Positions 46,595-54,972 of a stretch of 64,000 bases of DNA are shown here, one piece after another; the first letter of the stretch is position 1, and each line of letters opens with the position of its first letter. The DNA is from Saprospiraceae bacterium (lineage in GTDB: Bacteria > Bacteroidota > Bacteroidia > Chitinophagales > Saprospiraceae): assembly GCA_029251525.1 (NCBI GenBank), contig JAQXDE010000055.1:124001-188000 (forward strand). The letters are read 5' to 3'. Under the pieces are notes generated by a model, which had not been told where the DNA came from, ran no database searches, and saw only the letters and a list, made by a program, of their open reading frames with translations. The translations under genes and the position numbers were made by a program.

Positions 46595-48088
46595 ATGGTT
46601 ACTAATAATTCCACGTCAAAGATATCTCGTTTCCACGATACTATTTTTTTTATTCTAGCTTTAGGATTATTTTTTTATTCTTCTTCTCGTGCTTGTTTAC
46701 TTAGTTTGACTTGTGATGAAGCGAGTACTTATTTTAGTCATCTTCCTAATTCTATCTGGTCGTGTTTCTATTCAGAATTTTGTTGGTTTGATGCAAATAA
46801 TCATTTGCTCAATACTTTTTTAATGCAAATTTCGACAAGTGTATTTGGCGTCTCCGAATGGACTTTACGATTGCCAAATTTGATTGGCCATATAATTTAT
46901 TTGATTTTTTCAATTTTATTAATTCGTAAAAATTCAAAGAGTTTATTTTTGGGAATTGTAGGTTTCTGTTTGCTAAATTTGAATCCATTTTTATTAGAGT
47001 TTTTTTCATTGGCAAGAGGATATGGATTAGGAGTTGGTTGGATGATGATGAGTATTTATTTTTTATTTTGTTGGATTGGAAGTAAGGAATTTACTTTGGG
47101 AATATATTGTTATGTTGGAGCTTTTTTTGCTGTGTTAAGTAATTTTATTTTTCTTAATTATTGGGCGTGTCTAACAGCAGTTTTAATTTTCTTTATTTTA
47201 GAAAAACAAATTTATGAGAAAAATGAAAATAGAATAAATAGTTTATTTAAGTCATTTGGATTGCCTATTTTTTCTTCACTCGGGTTATTTTTTTTAGTGA
47301 AAAACCCAATACAGTTTTTGCAATCAAAAGGAGAATTTGCTTTTGGAACAGAGAAGTTAAGTGATAGTTTTGTAGAACTTGTTAGAGTAAGTTTAATGAG
47401 CCAAGGATATTTTAATCCAAATACGACAGCTATTTTTGTTTTCATATCATTAGTCTTATCAGGTACTTCTATATTATTTGCTATTTTTTATTTTTTAAAA
47501 CAAAGAGATAAATTGTTTTCAAGGATTCATTTTGCTGGAGTTAGTTTGATGGTTTTAATGATATTAGCGATGGTGGTACAATTTTATTTAATTGACATTA
47601 AATATTTGATGGGACGAAAGTCAATAATGTTATTACCTTTTTTTGGATTAAGTACCTATTTATTATTAGAATCAATTTATCGAAATAAAGGTAAATATAA
47701 AAATTGGGCAGTTGGATTAGCTCTTTTGATTTCTGTTTTTTCTTTCAATCATATTTACCGCACATTTGATTTAAAAGAAACGACTGAATGGAGTTATGAT
47801 GCTTATACAAAAGATATGATTCATTATTTAGATGGTAATTTAAAGGAGAATCAAGAAATTGAATTAGGAGTTTTCTGGATTTATGGACCATCTAGTGAGT
47901 TTTATCAACAGTATCTTTCCATAAAAAAAATTAAGAAAGTAAATCGTTTGAGGGAGGAGGATTTTAATGAAATTGAGACGGCTGAATTGATATATATACG
48001 GAAAGATCAAATGGATATTGTGAGAAATAAATATATTTTAGAAAAGGAATTTGGTAGTGCAGGAGTATTACTTAAAAAGAAAAAATAA
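46595..48088 (+). CDS. GT-C-type multi-pass membrane protein, GT39/ArnT-like
   Basis: The 497-residue protein has about ten to eleven hydrophobic helices. After the first helix it carries LTCDEASTYF with acidic residues D41-E42 in the periplasmic loop position where GT39/ArnT-like enzymes keep their catalytic Asp/Glu. It then has FGVSEWTLRLPNLIGH, a usual first-loop sequence of that group. A small soluble tail follows at about 395-497. By context it could transfer a lipid-linked sugar onto a surface glycan or protein. It lies between gmhA and gmhB (24 bp and 2 bp gaps), so all are one unit. Confidence 0.72.
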   Translation: MVTNNSTSKISRFHDTIFFILALGLFFYSSSRACLLSLTCDEASTYFSHLPNSIWSCFYSEFCWFDANNHLLNTFLMQISTSVFGVSEWTLRLPNLIGHIIYLIFSILLIRKNSKSLFLGIVGFCLLNLNPFLLEFFSLARGYGLGVGWMMMSIYFLFCWIGSKEFTLGIYCYVGAFFAVLSNFIFLNYWACLTAVLIFFILEKQIYEKNENRINSLFKSFGLPIFSSLGLFFLVKNPIQFLQSKGEFAFGTEKLSDSFVELVRVSLMSQGYFNPNTTAIFVFISLVLSGTSILFAIFYFLKQRDKLFSRIHFAGVSLMVLMILAMVVQFYLIDIKYLMGRKSIMLLPFFGLSTYLLLESIYRNKGKYKNWAVGLALLISVFSFNHIYRTFDLKETTEWSYDAYTKDMIHYLDGNLKENQEIELGVFWIYGPSSEFYQQYLSIKKIKKVNRLREEDFNEIETAELIYIRKDQMDIVRNKYILEKEFGSAGVLLKKKK

Positions 48089-48090
48089 TT

Positions 48091-48660
48091 ATGAAAAATT
48101 CAGGCTGGACACTTTTTCTAGATCGAGACGGAGTAATTAATAGAAGGCTAATTGGCACTTATGTAAAGCGTTGGGAAGACTTTGAATTCACTCATCGAGC
48201 TTTAGAGGCGATTTCTATTTTTGGAAATTATTTTGATACAATAGTAGTAGTGACTAACCAACAATGTATTGGGAAAGGTGAGTTAACCGCAGATGAACTA
48301 AATTTGATCCATTCCAATATGAAAGAAAAGATTGAAAAAGCAGGTGGATTTATAAACAAGATTTATTATTGTCCTAATCTAAAAAAAGAAAATGCACCTT
48401 GTCGCAAACCCAATCCTGGAATGGGATGGCAAGCAAAAAGAGATTTTCCAAAAATAAATTTCCAAGAAGCTATTATGGTTGGAGACTCATTCTCGGATAT
48501 GGAATTTGGCTGGCAATTGGGAACCAAAACTATTTTTATTGAAGGGAAAGAAGAGGAAACAGAGAGAACAAGGCAGATCCCAGTAGATGGAAGGTTTGAA
48601 AATTTATGGCAATTAGCAGAATATTTGGAATCTCCTCAAGCAGATTTAATAACTTTTTAG
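48091..48660 (+). CDS. gmhB: heptose bisphosphate phosphatase, HAD-IIIA family
   Basis: The 189-residue protein has HAD motif I as FLDRDGVINRR (D11 and D13), motif II in VVVTNQQCIGKG, and motif III/IV as RKPNPGMG and MVGDSFSDMEFG. The zinc loop found in typical GmhB (CxH...CxC) is reduced: CPNLKKENAPCRKP keeps two Cys but has no His and only one Cys before the Arg. This may still be a heptose bisphosphate phosphatase or a related HAD-IIIA sugar phosphatase; gmhA nearby favours the former. It ends 8 bp from the convergent ribA. Confidence 0.83.
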   Translation: MKNSGWTLFLDRDGVINRRLIGTYVKRWEDFEFTHRALEAISIFGNYFDTIVVVTNQQCIGKGELTADELNLIHSNMKEKIEKAGGFINKIYYCPNLKKENAPCRKPNPGMGWQAKRDFPKINFQEAIMVGDSFSDMEFGWQLGTKTIFIEGKEEETERTRQIPVDGRFENLWQLAEYLESPQADLITF

Positions 48661-48667
48661 ATTCATT

Positions 48668-49267
48668 TCAGATCTTAAAAAGGTGCCCCATTAAATCTTG
48701 TTTGGTTTTTAAGTAACCATGATTTTCTTTTTTTGGAGGAATTACGAGCGGAATCCTTTTTTCAATCTCAATATCAGAGTTTTCAATCGCTTCAATTTTG
48801 TCAGGATTATTTGTTAAAAGCTTTACTTTTTTTATACCTAGGTCATTCATGATTTGAATAGCGATATCATATTCTCTGGCATCGATTTCTAACCCCAGAT
48901 GTGTATTGGCATCGGCAGTGTTGACGCCTTTATCTTGAATTTTGTAAGCTTTTAATTTATTGATTAATCCAATCCCTCGACCTTCTTGGCGAAGATATAT
49001 AATGATACCCCCTTGTTCAGCTGCAAGCTTCATAGCCGCATCAAGTTGTTCTCCACACTCACACCGATTAGAATGAAAAAGATCACCAGTCATACACTCA
49101 GAATGAATTCTCAAAAGTACAGATTTAGAGTTGTCGAAATTCTCATGAACCATTGCTAAATGGGGCATTTTATCGCTTTTGTCATCTGCGAAAGCAATCA
49201 TGTTGAAATTCCCCCAATCGGTGGGAAGCATAGCCTCTGCTTGTCTTATCATGTCTCTTTTTTCCAA
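48668..49267 (-). CDS. ribA: GTP cyclohydrolase II
   Basis: The 199-residue protein carries the zinc-binding Cys C58, C69 and C71 in HSECMTGDLFHSNRCECGEQ, and the conserved LRQEGRGIGLINKLKAY and LTNNPDKIEAIE. It is a standalone RibA rather than a RibBA fusion. It opens GTP to the first pyrimidine of riboflavin synthesis. No other rib gene and no FMN riboswitch are visible. A TATATTTG element lies 12 bases upstream of the ATG. Confidence 0.94.
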   Translation of the reverse strand: MEKRDMIRQAEAMLPTDWGNFNMIAFADDKSDKMPHLAMVHENFDNSKSVLLRIHSECMTGDLFHSNRCECGEQLDAAMKLAAEQGGIIIYLRQEGRGIGLINKLKAYKIQDKGVNTADANTHLGLEIDAREYDIAIQIMNDLGIKKVKLLTNNPDKIEAIENSDIEIEKRIPLVIPPKKENHGYLKTKQDLMGHLFKI

Positions 49268-49278
49268 TTTTTAAAATA

Positions 49279-49286
49279 CAAATATA
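49279..49286 (-). promoter_or_regulatory. TAnnTTTG element upstream of ribA
   Basis: TATATTTG on the minus strand is an exact match to the Bacteroidota -7 element and lies 12 bases from the ribA start. The upstream TTTG is not clear. Confidence 0.35.
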
Positions 49287-49824
49287 ACCATCTTCTAGTT
49301 GGAATTGTTTAAATGACTTAAATATGTCTGTTGATAAAATAATGGAATAATTTAGATTTCATTATTCGATATAACATTAACAATGGAGTACAGTCATTAT
49401 TTTTAAATTTTTAAATTTCATCCTAATATTTTAATAAATTTTGATTAATTAGTTAATATTTACATTTACTCCCAAAATAATAAGAGATGAAATTAGGCTC
49501 AGGCTACTCCTTTGTTTGAATAATTAAATATTTTGAGAGGAAGTTTTTAACACTGATTTACCTAGTTGGCTAAAAGGAATGGTGCTTTATATAACTTCCA
49601 ACCAATTCAAAACAACCTACGTATCGCTTTAATCAGTCTAGTCAATTCGTATAAAGTGTTAACTTATTTTTAAATAGTTATGCCTAGATTGCTAGTAATT
49701 TGATAATATTAATTCGATTGAAAATATTTAGGATATTTAATATGAGTTTGCCGTAGGGGATTTAGAATAGAAATGGGGCTTATTGGACAAGGTTTGGAGG
49801 AATTGAAAAATAAAAACAACTTAT

Positions 49825-49862
49825 AAAAAAAGCCCAAAAACATAATGTTTTTGAGCTTTTTA
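49825..49862 (-). terminator. terminator of tRNA-Lys
   Basis: The arms AAAAAGC(C)CAAAAACAT and ATGTTTTTG(A)GCTTTTT surround a short loop, and a T run follows on the minus strand. It lies 9 bases beyond the tRNA 3' end. Confidence 0.75.
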
Positions 49863-49870
49863 TAAAAATG

Positions 49871-49943
49871 TAACCGGCCCGGGGTTCGAACCCGGGACCC
49901 CTTGATTAAAAGTCAAGTGCTCTACCAGCTGAGCTAGCCGATC
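49871..49943 (-). tRNA. tRNA-Lys (anticodon UUU)
   Basis: The minus strand reads a complete 73-base cloverleaf. The acceptor GATCGGC pairs with GCCGGTT through two G-U wobbles. The D stem GCTC/GAGC, anticodon stem CTTGA/TCAAG with loop CTTTTAA, and T arm CCGGG-TTCGAAC-CCCGG are regular, and the discriminator base is A. The CCA end is not encoded. A strong promoter lies 33 bases upstream. Confidence 0.95.
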
Positions 49944-49975
49944 ATAAATTTGTATGCTTTTCTTCTAAAGCGCTG

Positions 49976-50006
49976 CAAAGATACTAACGTTTTTTACTAA
50001 TGCAAG
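49976..50006 (-). promoter_or_regulatory. consensus Bacteroidota promoter of tRNA-Lys
   Basis: The minus strand has TTG at 50003-50005, then exactly 19 bases, then TATCTTTG at 49976-49983, followed by C. This is a near-perfect TTTG-N19-TAnnTTTG promoter. It sits in the gap after the upstream HAD gene stop codon. Confidence 0.8.
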
Positions 50007-50009
50007 AAA

Positions 50010-50741
50010 TTAAAAATCTTTTTTTAAAAAATATTTATTTTCTTTTTTTGGAACCTTTGAGGTTTCTACAAAGGATAAAAACAAATTTAAATCTTTATAA
50101 TTTCTAATAACAGTTTCAGCACCAAATTGTTTTAAAAAGTTTGAATCTCCTTCTCTCCTGACACCAATAAAAGGAATATTCATATTGCGGGTGGTTTCAA
50201 CATCCCAGACAGCATCACCTACATACACGACTTTTTCAAAAGAAATTCCCTTTGCTTTTGTTTGATGGAAGACAGCGTTTATAATATCTTCTCGAGTTGG
50301 ATTTCCATCTGCAAAACTCATGTGTAAGTTAGAAGTGGCAATTCCAACGTGATTTAATTTTACCATCGCAGGTCTACGCCAACCACCGGTCGCTATGCCT
50401 ACTTCATAAACATCGCTTCTTAATAAATGTTCAATCGTTTTTCGGGCATTTGGAACTTCTTTAAATTCAAGTGGTTGTTCTCTTCTTTTCGTTTGGATTA
50501 AAGCCACATATTCATTCTGGAAATAATGCATCTCCTCTTTGGTCGCATCTCTCTGAAAATGATTTTGGATGACTGTTTTAAAAATAGTATCATCAGTTAC
50601 ATGTGGATATTTTGACCAATCAATTGAGGGGAATTTTAAATGGTATACTTTTTCATAAGTGTCTGCAAAACATTGGCTATCTATTTTATTCGAATACAAT
50701 AGTGTTCCGTCAATATCAAAAATGATCAATTTTTTCTTCAA
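50010..50741 (-). CDS. HAD family phosphatase, phosphoglycolate phosphatase-like
   Basis: The 243-residue protein has HAD motif I FDIDGTLLYS (D9, D11), a helical cap of about 90 residues (KVYHLKFPSIDW...), motif II GIATGGWRRPA and motif III/IV with VYVGDAVWDVETTRNMN. Its overall shape fits the Gph/PGP subgroup. The substrate is not fixed by sequence. It is 82 bp downstream of dinB on the same strand, so it may share its transcript; tRNA-Lys follows from its own promoter. Confidence 0.85.
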   Translation of the reverse strand: MKKKLIIFDIDGTLLYSNKIDSQCFADTYEKVYHLKFPSIDWSKYPHVTDDTIFKTVIQNHFQRDATKEEMHYFQNEYVALIQTKRREQPLEFKEVPNARKTIEHLLRSDVYEVGIATGGWRRPAMVKLNHVGIATSNLHMSFADGNPTREDIINAVFHQTKAKGISFEKVVYVGDAVWDVETTRNMNIPFIGVRREGDSNFLKQFGAETVIRNYKDLNLFLSFVETSKVPKKENKYFLKKDF

Positions 50742-50823
50742 AATGTATTCTTATTTTTCTATTTATATATTTGATTGTCTGAAGAGTTTAACAAAAGAGA
50801 AGCGAAACTGTTTCAACTATCTT

Positions 50824-51954
50824 TTAATCCTCCTGTTCATTTTCCAAATCCCAAAAATCAAACTCTAATTGGACTCCTCCAACCATTTTTTGATCTTTTT
50901 CTAAATTTGAAACCTGGACTCCGAGTAATCTTACTTCTTGAAATTCATGAAAATGTTTTTTTAATAAATCAGAAACAATAGATAAAAACAGCTCTTGATC
51001 TTTTGGCTCAGAGTTAAAAGTTTTGCTTCGTGTAATTGATTGAAACTCTGGTGTTTTTGCTTTCAAGGTAATAGTTCGGCCAAAATTATTTGCTTTTTTC
51101 ATGTAATCAAAGACCTTTTCAGCAATTGGAATTAGTTTTCCCAACATTTCTTTTTCAGTTTTTAAATCATCAAAAAAAGTGCGCTCTGCTCCAATAGATT
51201 TTCGAATCCGATTGGGATTAACTTTTCGATTATCTTCTGCACGAACTATTCGATAATAATGTCTTCCAGCCTTTCCAAATCGTTGCACCAATTCGAGCTC
51301 TGATTTTTGTTTTAAATCTTTTCCCGTAAAAATTCTTAAAGTGTGCATTCGCTTGGCAGTCACTTTCCCAACTCCAAAAAATTTTTCAACAGGTAAATTT
51401 TCCAAAAATAAAATAGCTTCTGGAGGGGTGATTACTTTTATTCCATTTGGCTTATTGATATCGGAAGCTACTTTGGCCAAAAATTTATTAAACGAAACGC
51501 CTGCTGAAGCAGTTAATTGAGTTTTTTCAAAAATCTTTTTTCTTATTTCCTCTGCAATCATTGTAGCAGATGGATTTCCAGTTTTATCAATAAGGTGTGA
51601 AAAATTATCTTGTTTCAATTCTGTTACATCTAAGAATGCCTCATCTAAAGAAAGTGGTTCTATGAGGCCTGTGTACTCTGCAAAAATCTCTCGAATCTGA
51701 TTGGACACTTCTCGATAAACTTCAAACCGATGCTTGACAAAAATTAAATCAGGGCATAAACGTTTGGCTGTGATGGAGGGCATTGCTGAATGAACGCCAA
51801 ATTTTCGAGCTTCATAACTTGCCGCCGCTACAACTCCACGCATAGCAGAACCTCCAACTGCAATAGGTTTTCCACGAAGGTCAGGATGGTCGCGCTGTTC
51901 TACCGATGCGTAGAAAGCGTCCATGTCGATATGAATAATTTTGCGTTGAGACAA
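50824..51954 (-). CDS. dinB: DNA polymerase IV
   Basis: The 376-residue Y-family polymerase has IIHIDMDAFYASVEQ with D10, and SLDEAFLDVT with catalytic D104 and E105. It also has ASYEARKFGVHSAMPS, the GVSFNKFLAKVASD thumb, and FGVGKVTAKRMH in the helix-hairpin-helix. The little-finger domain follows, but the last residues (QLEFDFWDLENEQED) do not show a clear beta-clamp motif other than the QLEFDFWD segment, which could serve. It copies over damaged DNA. A TATTTTTG element is 19 bases before the start; no LexA-like box was recognised. Confidence 0.94.
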   Translation of the reverse strand: MSQRKIIHIDMDAFYASVEQRDHPDLRGKPIAVGGSAMRGVVAAASYEARKFGVHSAMPSITAKRLCPDLIFVKHRFEVYREVSNQIREIFAEYTGLIEPLSLDEAFLDVTELKQDNFSHLIDKTGNPSATMIAEEIRKKIFEKTQLTASAGVSFNKFLAKVASDINKPNGIKVITPPEAILFLENLPVEKFFGVGKVTAKRMHTLRIFTGKDLKQKSELELVQRFGKAGRHYYRIVRAEDNRKVNPNRIRKSIGAERTFFDDLKTEKEMLGKLIPIAEKVFDYMKKANNFGRTITLKAKTPEFQSITRSKTFNSEPKDQELFLSIVSDLLKKHFHEFQEVRLLGVQVSNLEKDQKMVGGVQLEFDFWDLENEQED

Positions 51955-52350
51955 ATGTTATTTTTTCTAATGCAAAAATAAGAACCAATTTATAGAAACT
52001 GTTTTTTTATTAAACAAAACTATTTATTAATATGAGTTGTTTTTATGGATTTATGTTTTATTACTTCCTATAATCTTACCAAGATGTATACTTATTTGGT
52101 CATTTTACCTAGTAAAGTTATCAAAGCCTTGGGTTTAAACTAATATATGAAACATGCCGTTAATGCAATAAATAATATTTTGTCATTTTAATTCAAATAT
52201 CTATATTTAAGAAATACAAATTTTTCTCTCTCTTCATATTTAGAAATATCCAAGATTTTAAATCCCTTTTTTTGATAATTATGGATACATTTTTTAATAA
52301 TCCAAAACCATATTATAATTAATTGTAATTTTTCACTAAACCAAGAGAAA
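51955..52350. other. 396-bp divergent intergenic region
   Basis: AT-rich spacer between dinB and the first M43 protease gene. Minus-strand TATTTTTG (51973-51980) fits the dinB promoter. For the protease gene no full consensus was found. No ORF or RNA gene is seen. Confidence 0.45.
51973..51980 (-). promoter_or_regulatory. TAnnTTTG element of dinB
   Basis: TATTTTTG followed by C on the minus strand, 19 bases before the dinB ATG. The matching upstream TTTG is weak. Confidence 0.4.
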
Positions 52351-54657
52351 ATGATTCGCTATTTATTACTTTTTACACTAATTCTTTCTTTTCAATTTCA
52401 AGGATTTCCTCAAATTATTAATTCAAAAATTGAAGTTGAACCATCCTCTACTTCAATAGAAAATGATAAGCATAAATGCGGAACACCTGATCCAGGTGAA
52501 CATACTCGACAGTATATTTTGGATAATATTATTGCCAATGAACAACAGTTAGCAGCTCAAAGAAATAACGTTACCAATTGTTTACCAATGAAAATTCATA
52601 TCATTCGAGAAGATGATGGATCTGGAGGATTATCTCTAGATGATTTAGCTATTGCTTTTGCTAATTTGAATTTGGTATATTATGATGCAGATATTGAATT
52701 TTTTGCGTGTGGTGGAATTAATTATATCAATAATTCAGATTGGTATAATTTCAATGCGCAAGCACCAGACAATGATGATGAATCTACTTTCTGTAGTCCA
52801 GTAGAAGTTACAGATGCCATTAATGTATTTTTTATGAATTCAATTACTACTAGTTCGGGTTTTAATGCTGCAGGTTATGCATATTTCCCATTTAATAGTG
52901 TACAAAGTAATCGAATTTTTATGATAAATAGTGTAGCTAACAATGCACCTAATAGTACATTTTCTCATGAGTTAGGTCATTATTTTAGTTTATATCATAC
53001 TCACCAAGATACTGAATTTGGAAGTGGAGATCCTAACGCTGAACGTGTAGTAAGAACAGGGGCAAATGCTAATTGTGATGTTAATGGAGATTTACTTTGT
53101 GATACAGATGCAGACCCAAGATATGCCTCTGGGGAATTTGATTTAGGTACTTGTACTTATACAGGAACTGATACTGATGATTTAGGAGTTACTTATTTGC
53201 CGACTACAGCTATTAATAATATTATGTCTTACTTTCCTGATCAGTGTGGAGGTGTTTTTACATCAGGTCAATTTACCCGAATGGGAGCAGGGCTAACAAT
53301 AAGAATGGGGCATACTGCTTATAATTATTCTTGTTCAGCCTCTGTTGTTTCGGCTCCAACAGGATTGACTGCAACGTTAAATGGTAATCAAATTGATTTA
53401 GCATGGACAGATAATGCAAGTAATGAATTAGGATACATTATTGAACGATCATCTACATCTAACACGACCGGTTTTATACCTATTATTTATGGTGGAGTAG
53501 GTGAAGATGTTTCTACATTTTCTGATACAGATGGAATTAATAGTAATACAACTTATTGGTACAGAGTTCGTCCCGTTGCCTCTGCTTGTGATACCTATAG
53601 TAATGTAGTTAATCTAACTACAGGAGTTATTTATTGTACGCCTAGTTATTCTATAGGTTGTGCTCAAGTTTCAATAAGTGATTTTTCATTTGATGGTGAA
53701 GGAACAAGTGATATTGCTAATAATACCTCAGGATGTTCAACTAATGGATATGGTGATTTCTCTAATCTTTCTGCAGCAGTTGATGCAGGAAATTCATACA
53801 ATCTAACTGCAAGTTCACTCGCTGGAACATGCATTGGAAGTTACTACCCTGCACTTGTAGGTATCTTCGTAGATTGGAATTTTGATGGAGATTTCGATGA
53901 TGCTAATGAACATGTATATAGTGGTGCTGATACATTAAATCCTTGTTTTTCTACAACAATTGCTGTTCCTACAGGTGCTCAAACGGGTAATGCAGTACTA
54001 AGGATTGTTATTGACTATAATAATACTCCAACTACTGCATGTGGTTCTTATGGTTTTGGAGAATCAGAAGATTATACTTTAAATGTAACAGGTGTAGGAG
54101 GACTTCCAATTGAACTTACTTCTTTCAGAGGTCAATCAAACAACAATGCTGTTAGGCTTTCTTGGACAACAGAGTCTGAGATAAACAATGACTTCTTTAC
54201 TTTAGAAAAGTCTAAAGATGGTGTTGATTTCGAAGCTATTGCAATTGTTAATGGAGCAGGAATATCAGATAGAAGAAATGAATATTCTCATTTGGATTTC
54301 ACACCTTATGATGGAATAAACTACTATCGACTCATGCAAACTGATTTTGATGGAAAATTTACCCTTTCTGATATTATTCAAATTTCAGTAGTTCCTAGAG
54401 AAGTGATTTCTGTAAATATTTTCCCTAATCCTGTTGGTAAAGATGAGTTTTCTCTTTCATACAACTCCATTACAAAAGGAAATTTACAATATCGAATTAC
54501 GGACTTAACAGGTAAGGTTATTGAATTTCAAGAAACTGAAGTTGAAAAAGGAAAGAATGATTTCTTCATCGACACTAGTCAATTAAGCCGTGGTGTTTAC
54601 TTTTTACAAACTAACCAAAATGATATTACTCAAACGATAAGATTTGTAAGGCTTTAA
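52351..54657 (+). CDS. secreted M43-type metalloprotease with Fn3 and GEVED domains and T9SS type A tail
   Basis: The 768-residue protein has a signal peptide (about 1-20) and a pregnancy-associated plasma protein A-like M43 protease domain. The zinc motif is H206-E-L-G-H210...H216 (HELGHYFSLYH), with the Met-turn in NIMSYFPD further on. Then come a fibronectin type III domain at about 335-425 (APTGLTATLNGNQIDLAWT), a GEVED domain at about 440-580 (GIFVDWNFDGDFDDANEH, GFGESEDYTLNV), a beta domain, and from about 688 a type A sorting tail (NIFPNPVGKDEF). It is exported through the T9SS, probably to digest proteins or modify surface partners. A related gene lies at 61579-62706. Confidence 0.88.
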   Translation: MIRYLLLFTLILSFQFQGFPQIINSKIEVEPSSTSIENDKHKCGTPDPGEHTRQYILDNIIANEQQLAAQRNNVTNCLPMKIHIIREDDGSGGLSLDDLAIAFANLNLVYYDADIEFFACGGINYINNSDWYNFNAQAPDNDDESTFCSPVEVTDAINVFFMNSITTSSGFNAAGYAYFPFNSVQSNRIFMINSVANNAPNSTFSHELGHYFSLYHTHQDTEFGSGDPNAERVVRTGANANCDVNGDLLCDTDADPRYASGEFDLGTCTYTGTDTDDLGVTYLPTTAINNIMSYFPDQCGGVFTSGQFTRMGAGLTIRMGHTAYNYSCSASVVSAPTGLTATLNGNQIDLAWTDNASNELGYIIERSSTSNTTGFIPIIYGGVGEDVSTFSDTDGINSNTTYWYRVRPVASACDTYSNVVNLTTGVIYCTPSYSIGCAQVSISDFSFDGEGTSDIANNTSGCSTNGYGDFSNLSAAVDAGNSYNLTASSLAGTCIGSYYPALVGIFVDWNFDGDFDDANEHVYSGADTLNPCFSTTIAVPTGAQTGNAVLRIVIDYNNTPTTACGSYGFGESEDYTLNVTGVGGLPIELTSFRGQSNNNAVRLSWTTESEINNDFFTLEKSKDGVDFEAIAIVNGAGISDRRNEYSHLDFTPYDGINYYRLMQTDFDGKFTLSDIIQISVVPREVISVNIFPNPVGKDEFSLSYNSITKGNLQYRITDLTGKVIEFQETEVEKGKNDFFIDTSQLSRGVYFLQTNQNDITQTIRFVRL

Positions 54658-54672
54658 ATTAAATTTTATTTC

Positions 54673-54720
54673 AAACAAAAAGAGATTATCCATTTAAGGA
54701 TAATCTCTTTTTGTTTTTTT
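54673..54720 (+). terminator. strong intrinsic terminator
   Basis: The arms CAAAAAGAGATTATCC / GGATAATCTCTTTTTG are a 16-bp perfect stem with a 6-base loop, then a T run. It ends the M43 gene. Confidence 0.88.
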
Positions 54721-54972
54721 ATTTACCCAAAGAGAGCCAAGAACTAAGATTGGGCAAAGCCTTGACTCTTCTAAACGGTTATTGGGAATACATCTTTAAT
54801 TCGTTCGGTTTTAAAAGGTACGAGCTAAGTATGTTGAAAGGTCAACATATGTCTATTTATGATCGTGGGAAATTTTATACTAGATTGGGAAAAACAAATA
54901 ACAAGTTCAAATATACTAAATATTTATAATATCCCAAATAATTTCCTTTCTCTATGAACTGCTTTGTAATTA

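Larger units (their letters stand above)
49268..49870. other. 603-bp gene-free region between ribA and tRNA-Lys
   Basis: AT-rich, with stop codons in all frames. A -7-like TATATTTG on the minus strand (49279-49286) is likely for ribA, and a terminator for the tRNA is at 49825-49862. Nothing else can be named. Confidence 0.5.

Noticed and set aside
54711-54929. 72-codon plus-strand ORF after the M43 protease gene
   Set aside because: It begins at a TTG inside the terminator's T run, has no recognised family and no promoter; it looks like chance or a short remnant.
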